DNA of 64,000 nt, from assembly GCF_949628265.1 (NCBI RefSeq), contig NC_088788.1, positions 11,718,001-11,782,000 on the forward strand. The letters are read 5' to 3'. Below are positions 56,354-64,000 of the stretch, one piece after another. Numbering within the stretch: the first letter of the stretch is position 1; every line of letters begins with the position of its first letter. Origin of the DNA: Cloeon dipterum (Eukaryota > Arthropoda > Insecta > Ephemeroptera > Baetidae). The notes beneath the pieces were generated by a model. That model saw only the letters and a list, made by a program, of their open reading frames with translations. It was not told the origin of the DNA and did not search any database. A program made the translations under genes and the position numbers.

Positions 56354-59351
56354 CTACCTTCTCTTGAACCACACAAACTCGTAGCCCTTGAGACCAGCCA
56401 GCTTCTCGGTGTCCTCCTGAGGAGTCTCGTTGGGCGGAATCCTCACCTGGCTGATCCTGGGCCTGAAGCCATTGCTGTCCGCCTCGTAGGTTACCTTGTG
56501 CCTGATGCCGTCCCTCGTGTTGACGAAGTACTCGCCCGTTTTTACACCGGTGTTGAGTCCCGTCTCCTGGTGGCCGTGGTAGCCGGCAGTGTAGTTGAAC
56601 CGGTAGTTGAGGCCACCTGAGACGCCGTCACCCTGGCCGCCCTGAACCTGGCTCGGCCTGCTTCCACCGCCGCCGTTACTGCCACCCTGCTGGACGAAGG
56701 TGGAAGTGGTCGAGAACTGGTTGTTGTTGTTGCTCTGCGAGTTGCTACTGCTGGAGGAGCTGCTGGACGAGGACACCGACGAACTCGAGATGGTCACCGC
56801 CGACGGCCGATTGGTGGGCGCGATAGGTCCGCTGCTGGCAGGGTACGGCGACGACGGACTGAAGCTGCTGGGCTTGAAGCCGCTCGGCGCCGCCGGAGTG
56901 GTCGTCGGAATAATGCAGCCCGCGCAGCCGGGGATGCCACCGGGTCGTGGAGGCGGCGTGCGCTGCGTCGTCGTCGACACGGTGGTCGTCGGACGAGGCG
57001 TCGTCACCGCCGGTTGCACGGGGAAGACGGCTGGAATGAAATATGAGTTTGTACTCTTGAAAGCTATCAACTGTTTGTTCTCTATAAATGAGTCAACTGA
57101 CGAAAATAAAGTGTGATTATTATTTTATACAGTTTATCAAACATTAAACGCCATTAAAAATGATGGACAGATCAAACTAATGGAGCGAAATGCATTAGTG
57201 CTATCATTTAGTTTAAAGTTTCGAATAAAAATCCAACTTCTTAAGCTGCCTTATAAATTAAGAAAGAACAGAAAAAAGAAAAGCAAGCAGGTGAAAATTT
57301 GAAAATAACACTTGGTTAAAACTCTGCACTGATTAATTCAGAATGAATGGGCCTATTCGAGAAAATTCACGAAGAAAAATAAAATTACACGCTCTTGTTC
57401 TGAGCAGCAGCTGTTTTAGTCCATCAAGCCTTATTATTCTCATTAACATCATTCTCCAAAACAAAATTTTGACCAAAGTATTAAGCTACAGAAAATTCTA
57501 AAAAAGCGATCGTCGAAAATATATATAAGCTTTACTTATTGCGGAGTAAAATAAAAAAAAGGAGATGGAAAGGCGAAATCGTGTCAACTCCCGCCCTCCC
57601 TGTGATTTATCTTTCCCACACAAAAATTCACAAGCTCAAAATGCATTATTTTTGTAATGAAAAGCTATAATTTCAAAGAGTATTTTCTTCTATCACGAGA
57701 ATTACCTTGTACCTTTCTGACGGCTGCAACTGCTACCTTATTTGAAAAGGGTTTTAGGCAAAGTGCCATTTTAATTTTTTTTCCTTTCAAAATATCATTA
57801 TTGAAAAGTTTTTGATTTTATTTTTCGATATAATATTTAGATCGTGATTAATTCTATCATAACTGTTCTGTGATAAAATCAGATTTTTCATTGTTAACCA
57901 AGTGATAATTACAAATGTCAATCAAGTGATGCGAAAAATATCACACAGAAAAATGCTTTACGAGAATTCTGAAAGAAGCTCCAAAACTGTGCAAACCTAA
58001 AAAAATTGTAAAAAAAGTTTGTATTGTAGTCCTCCTGTATTTAATGCAATTTTTATGCGCAATAGTTTTTATATCGCGGACTGTGAAATTCATTGAGTTC
58101 GCCTTATGTCACAACGGTCAATACGCCGAAGTTCTAAAAGGTTCCATGTAAAGCGTCCTTATTTTTTTTTTAAATATTTCATCATTTAGAAAAGGTCAAA
58201 TTTTATTGAACAAAATTATCCTCTTTTCGGGTCATGATTAATGATTAAAATTAAATATGTAAAATTTCAGGCTCAAGGTCTGAAACGATGAAATTTTATG
58301 ATAATTTTAACAAATTACGCAAATTGCAGGTCTTCATATTATTTAATCGCATTTAATGTACCGTGTTTACAACTTCAATATCATTTAATAAGTTCTAAAC
58401 TGGTTTGAATAATAGCGAGGTTGCTTCAACAACATAAACAAAAATAAATGCGAATCCATTAATGCAAATCATATGAGCCATTGAGTAGGGTTGCTGCATA
58501 GAAATAAATTGAAAGAATTTGTATGCATATTAGAACTACATGCAAATCTAGAATCTTTTGCGAAATCAAAAAATTCCAATTGCATAAATTAAAAATTATT
58601 TTTAGCTAAAATTGTAACTGCTCATTGTCTCACGAGAAACATGCTATTTTCACCTATAAAACCGTAAATTTTCTCTCACACACCAGCGTACTATCTTTTA
58701 TTATTACTACTTGTCAGCAGAGCAGCTTCACTTGAGATTCCTGACGCCTCTCCCACGTTAGAGCAGTGCATGAAAATCACGATTTTGCTCGAAAACTACA
58801 AACTAATTTCTCTCCTCTGTTTTTGTTTTCACGCGAGTGCGAGAGAGAAAACAAGCGATCTAATTATTATTTAGCTCCGTTAGAAAGTTGGATTTATGCA
58901 AATAATTGGCAAAAGTGTGGCTGGCATGAATGGAAATTGGAAACTTACGTGGTCCGACGCGTGTCTTCTTGCGGCCGGTAATCTTGAATTTGCCATCCTT
59001 GTCGGTGGCGTAGTAAGTGGTCCTGTACCATCCGTCGGCGGTCACGAATCCGTACTCGCCGGTGATGATTCCGTTTGAATCTGCGCGCAAACCAATCCAA
59101 CAATTAGCCAAGTATTGAATAACAATTATTTTGACGCCTCATTGTCAGAAGCACGCTTTTACGCAAAAATGCTGTGAATAAGGAAGAGAGGTGAAAGAAA
59201 TAATGGAAAAAGAATTTTTACCTTTCATCTCTTGGCGATGCTGCATGTTCTCAATGGTGAAGCCGAAGCTGTACGGCCGCTTGAGATCTTCCTCGCTGGT
59301 CTGTGCTCTGCAGCTCCAAACTGCACAGCAGAGCACCACCAATAGCCAAGC
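56354..59351 (-). CDS. Secreted cuticle-type protein with two chitin_bind_4-like segments, l(3)mbn-like (first exon not found)
   Basis: Minus-strand exons: 59351-59222, 59080-58949 and 57030-56354, in frame (312 residues) to TAG. The first exon shown begins after acceptor TTTTGCAG with a hydrophobic signal-peptide core (AWLLVVLCCAVWSCRAQ), so the start codon sits on a separate upstream exon, as is usual for cuticle proteins. Segment one (KRPYSFGFTIENMQHRQE...GEYGFVTADGWYRTTYYATDKDGKF) is chitin_bind_4-like. A Thr/Pro- and Ser/Asn-rich linker follows, with CAGC and a poly-Ser run. Segment two is YRFNYTAGYHGHQETG...GEYFVNTRDGIRHKVTYEADSNGFRP, closing with GLKGYEFVWF. This two-segment layout resembles insect lethal(3)malignant blood neoplasm 1 proteins; the family name is from memory. 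An extracellular cuticle-associated role is inferred. Confidence 0.75.
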
Positions 59352-62300
59352 CTGCAAAAATAAATCAAGAAAAATATTTAATTTAAAATTATAAAATACA
59401 CTCGCAGAGAATTAAAAAAAAATATTGTAATGACACAGTACAAAAGTGTGAAATTTAATTTTTCCTTTAAAAATTTAAACAGAGCTTAGCCATTCCGTAA
59501 TATCTATGCAAATGTTAATATTTTTCTTTGGGGTTTAGCATAGCTGAGAATACAGCTAGTCTCTAATTTGTTCCTTTAGACGAACCTTCCTAGCATTTAT
59601 TCGTGTGAAACAATTTTGTTGTGTGCTTTACGGAACGATTAGATGACACCTTCAGCTGAGATTAAAAAGTGGTTAAAAGCTACGGTTGGTTGTTTATTCT
59701 TTTTTAGGGGAAATAAGTGACCAGGCGCCAGAATTACAATTTTATGTCCCACAAAAAAAAAACATTTTATACTTTATGTGTATTCAGCAAAGTGTCAATT
59801 TTACGACGTCCAACCCGTTGACCGTCAAAAACAAACACGTCAGCCGCCGCGAAGACGATTCTTCTGGTCCATCAAAGGAAGCTGTCGATCGCGAGATCCA
59901 AACAGGGAAACGAGGAACCGCGTGCACAAAGGAGCGCAAGCAAAAATAACATCGATTTTCGCGATAGATATGGCAAGTGGCCAAGGCAACGCGAAATTAA
60001 AAAGGAGCCTCCCTAAGGTATATTCTTGCATCGCACGTGACGGCTCGTCAGTCATAAAATTTCTCGCGAAACAAAGGGATTTGGGCCGGAAAAAAACGAA
60101 CGTGAAAGGTCACGGGCACTTAGCAGCAGGGGACGGGTGCGCGCGGGCAGACGCGGTGACGAATCCTGTTTGAGGATGGGCACAAGGTCGCGCGGGGGTC
60201 ACCAAAGGTCCGCCTGCGTCCGCGTGCACATTTTTCTGATTTATGAATGGACCGATAGCAGGCCATTTATCGGCCGGCCAGGCTCATTTTCCTGCTTGGA
60301 TAAAGCGTGGAAATTGATACTTTTATGTGCAGCGCGAGTTTGTTTGCACACACGATTCCTGCGATAAGAGCGATGATTGCTATTTCTGCGAGGTGAGACA
60401 AACAGAGACCACTTCATCAACTAAGTGAAGAGGATGCGGCTGCATTACGTCGTTTTATTTAAATTTCTAACAGACTAACAATTTTCTGCTTGATTATAAT
60501 TAATTATGGTCTTTAAGCAACCATGAAAATTATACTGCAGCAAGAAACTCGTATTGTGAAGGACAGGATTAATATATCAACAAGATGTGAAACATTTTTG
60601 AACAAGCATTTTTTCATTTAAATTAAAATTACAAGATAAAAATAATTGAGTGTCAGCTGCAATAACTCAGAAAAGATTTAGCCGTAAAAATTTGCATTTC
60701 CATCAAAATTTGGGAGAATATAATACTGGCCCCCACTTTTCTCGCACTGCTTCTCCATTCAAAGCAGACGGAACAAAGCCTTTTCGCGTCCTCTTGACCG
60801 AGCTCGGCATAAATTAGCACCCGAATGGTACACGAATCAACACCGAAAATCCGGCTGCCGAGGGAATTCGCCATAATTTACGACCAGGGCAGCTACTTTA
60901 ACGAGTGGCAAAGGCGCGCGCGGCGACTTGTTAGAGTGCTAATCGCAACTCCGTCGATGCACACAATAGTAAGAAAAAGAGCGGGGAAATAAATAAATAA
61001 ATAAATTTCTTGGGAATAAATTAAGTAACGTCTTCTTGTTCGATCTCTCGATTTACGATCGGCGCGGAGGCCGAGACCGACTGTGGTCGTCCGTGGCCCC
61101 TCCCACGCCTTGGATGACCCCACACGCTTCCGGTTTGCATATAATATCGGAAAAATACTACTGCGTTAATTTTTCAGTAAAATTAAAATTTTCCCTGTAA
61201 ATTTATGCAATTGAATGGTTGTTTGTAATTCATAGCAGCAAAGAAATTAAATATTAAAAAATAAATGCATCTTACTCATCAAATATTTTTTCCTTTAACT
61301 CTTTTAAAATCCCTCCGCAGCCAAAAAAATGTAAACTTAAATGGAATACTTCACATCATATAGCAGTATTTTGCATCTTCTCTAATTTGATTTTTTTTTG
61401 CACAGAAAAATTAGCAAACTTTGGGTCTAGTCAGGACCCCGAGGGCCGAGTGACATAAGGGGCCGTAAAAGTCGCGAAAGTTGCGCTGCTGGACACTTTG
61501 CATCTGATCTAATCGAGAGAGGAGTCGCGAGCGATTGATGTTTCTCGTCCCCGCAGGCCGCGCAATTAAAAAGAAACGCGCGCAGCCTTATATGCAAAAT
61601 CGCTCTTTGTCTTTTCCAAGGGCCCTGTTGCACAAACAGTTTTTTGCTCGAGTTTCATCTACGGTGCAGGGCAATTCGCCTAGTTTCGAAACGGTATAGC
61701 TCTGCTTTTTCTATCACAATTCCCCCGGCAAGAAGAATCATTTGTGTCGCAAAAGGAGCAGAAGCTGTTTGTTTACATTTCAGCAAATCCCCCAATCGAA
61801 CGAAATTTCTGAGAATCGAGATTTCTTTTTGTAAAATATAGCTTGACAGTTTCAACATGATTTAGCTATATACAAAAAGAATTAGTAAAGTTTTGTGCGT
61901 AAAAATGAGGTCGTTTAACAATGAGTAAAAAGCCTATTTACGTAAAATTTAAGGATACTTTGCTTTGAAGGACGCGAATAAATATTTTTTGAAAGTTTAG
62001 ATAAACTAAAATATGTAGTTGTTATCATTATTTTCAACAGACTTATTGTTAGGAATGAGCATCATTATTTTTTCCTCTGAAAGCTCGCTTTTTGCTTCTG
62101 AAAGTAATTTATATCCCTTCAATGTTTTTTGTTTCATAAACAAAGACGAGGAGATAAAATTGTCTGGTACGTTGAAAGCAAATGTGGATTATTTAACAAA
62201 ACAACCACGCGTTTTCACTTTCACCTTTACATGTATATTTCATATTCCCAAGATTCCAATAATTTGCAATTCGTTAAACACCGCAGTAAACAAACGGACT

Positions 62301-64000
62301 ATTGATCTTGAGAGGCGCAAGAGCCTCGAGTTTTAACGAATATGCATTTCGCGAGCTCCTAAATCCTTGATGAAGCCATTAAAGATATCAATAATGGGCA
62401 ATCGCGAATAGTTGAGCAATGCCACACAAATAAATCCTCTCTCGCACAAACGCCGAAGAGATCAATCGAGCGTTAGTATGGCCTCATTCAATGAATAATC
62501 GCCAATTATGAATTCACGTGAAAAGGTCATCAAAAAGTGGCGACGAGTCCATCTCGCTAGCCTCTTTTCATTTTATAATATAATAAGTTATTGCACGGCA
62601 GGCGAAAAGAAGAGTTAATAAAACGCACCTGCTGCCGTGTGTTATTCAATATACGAGTCCAATAATTCACCTCGTAGAGCAGTCGTGTGCACGTAATGTA
62701 TATTCTATAAAATAAAGAAACTTCTTGACCTATCCGACCCCTCGGGATGTGCACGCGGCGCTCGATGTGTCAAGGCGATTTTCCCATTTGTGGCGAAAAA
62801 CATCCGCCCTTAACGAGCCAATAAACAAAAGTTTTCTCATTCAATTAAGTGTGTATAATTAAAGCATATATGCTGGTTGCTATAACCTTAGCTTTTTGCA
62901 ATGCCGCGCGCTCCGCATGAGCAAAGTAAATGTTGTGACTTAATTTTTTTATTTACTGCGCCGTGCGCCGCCGGGCACGCATGGATTATGATTAGCCGGC
63001 CTGGCAAGAAAATAGACACATACGGGACCTTATGACCAGCCGATTTACATTTTTTAATTAGTGACCGCCGCCGCCGCGCGTCTTGCGCCGAAATGTAAAA
63101 GTGATAAATTAAATAAATCGAGTTGCAGCCTTCTCGCTGCTTCGGAATACTACTAATTGGAAAATAAATCACGCATGGCTCTTGCGGAATATTGAAAATC
63201 AAACGCGCCAAAAGTCGCAAAAAATGTGTCTGTGTGTTTATCTCGCGGTTACTTAATAATATTGATAGGTGTGATTTACTGTGTCTGGGTTTCACTCTCG
63301 CACGATCTTCTTTCTCCTCTGATGCGAAAATATGCGCGCGAAACCGAGATTTATTGCTAATATTAGCGCGAGGTTTGACGTTTATTGCGCAATCGATCAA
63401 ACAAAATTATATGCACTTAAACTTCCTTTGGCTCTATTTCCGCACAAACAGAAATATCATGCTTTTCAGTTGGTGTTAGAAATAATTTGCAGCTTTCAAT
63501 ATTAGTAGCACGTTTTTTAAAATTGACGAGAGAATATTTAAATTTTAGCTGGCGTTTCATTGAAAATAAAAAATCCTAATTGGGTTTTACATTTAAAACT
63601 TATATATAATGATGTTAAAATTCCAATTTTACACCAGTAAGGAAATTTCGGAAACGTAATTTTTAAGATGATGAAATGGGAAAAATTAAATCTCAAGATG
63701 GGATGAAATATTTTTCCATGATTTTACGATCAGTAAATTAAAGTATAATTCGAAAATAAATGCTGGATAAATTTTGTTGAAAACTTCTCGTTTCCAACGA
63801 AAATGCTCTAATTATATTGCAAATTCCAGGCTGTACAATCATGGTCAAATATCCAACTCTATTAAAAATTTAACCTGTTCACGTTAAATATCTTTAAAAG
63901 CTGACGAAAATTAAAGAGAAGGCTGATTATGACAGCTATGTTTTTCAGCCAAAATCAAAACTTCGTGATTTTGTTTTTAAATGAAATGAGAAAAGTTCGC
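59352..64000. other. Upstream/intergenic region, no gene supported
   Basis: About 4.6 kb, with the missing first exon of the minus-strand cuticle-type gene possibly inside or beyond it. I looked for a minus-strand ATG followed in phase 0 by a donor and found no clear candidate. The longest open frame (minus 63400-62888) has no motif. A (AAAT)n tract occurs at about 60988-61006. GC-richer patches at 59880-60400, 60880-61130 and 62900-63150 may be regulatory. Confidence 0.5.

Noticed and set aside
62888..63400. Minus-strand open frame of 170 codons
   Set aside because: No domain, no splice partner, composition like surrounding non-coding DNA, and it overlaps another frame on the opposite strand.

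Overview
The window reads as nuclear DNA of an insect (hexapod). Exons with GT-AG splice sites sit in AT-rich non-coding sequence, and intron sizes run from about 50 bp to about 10 kb. The gene set fits an insect: a Drosophila-type (type I, light-sensing) cryptochrome, a chitin_bind_4 cuticle-type secreted protein, and a zipper-type non-muscle myosin II. I cannot name the species. Type I CRY is reported missing from Hymenoptera and Tribolium, which argues against those groups.

Eight protein genes can be supported, and I rebuilt their exon structures by hand from splice sites and reading-frame continuity. From left to right: (1) the 3' part of a RING+WWE E3 ligase resembling RNF146/Iduna (+, 3-674); (2) a cytosolic alpha-carbonic anhydrase (+, 3694-16263, 264 aa, 10.4-kb first intron); (3) a 212-aa four-transmembrane protein of uncertain family (+, 17991-20405); (4) a PLEKHM1-like RUN + Rubicon-homology protein (-, 24593-20874, 556 aa, no PH domain found); (5) YRDC, the tRNA threonylcarbamoyl-AMP synthase (-, 25813-24740, 241 aa), whose stop is only about 146 bp from the start of gene 4; (6) cry (+, 27226-30747, 536 aa), divergent from YRDC; (7) zipper, non-muscle myosin heavy chain (+, 33824-55498, 16 constitutive coding exons, 1968 aa); (8) a secreted protein with two chitin_bind_4-like segments, similar to lethal(3)malignant blood neoplasm 1 (-, up to about 59351 down to 56354), whose start-codon exon I could not find.

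The genes do not form one pathway. PLEKHM1 acts in late endosome/lysosome and autophagosome fusion, YRDC in tRNA modification, CRY in circadian light input, zipper in contractility, RNF146 in PAR-dependent ubiquitylation, and carbonic anhydrase in CO2/bicarbonate balance.

The most interesting item is in the zipper motor region. Between the P-loop exon and the switch I exon lie three short open cassettes (21, 24 and 24 nt). All are phase 0 with credible splice sites. They fall in surface loop 1, where vertebrate MYH10 and MYH14 also carry small alternative inserts. Other points of note are a closely spaced pair of CACGTG E-boxes just before the cry start codon, a third E-box next to a TATA-like box, the very tight YRDC/PLEKHM1-like arrangement, and three families of degenerate dispersed repeats. 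I found no convincing tRNA, rRNA, snRNA, viral, bacterial or CRISPR feature, and no new multi-gene system. The long stretches at 2-3.5 kb, 3.7-14.2 kb, 30.8-33.8 kb, 34.2-43.9 kb and 59.4-64 kb hold no gene that I can support.
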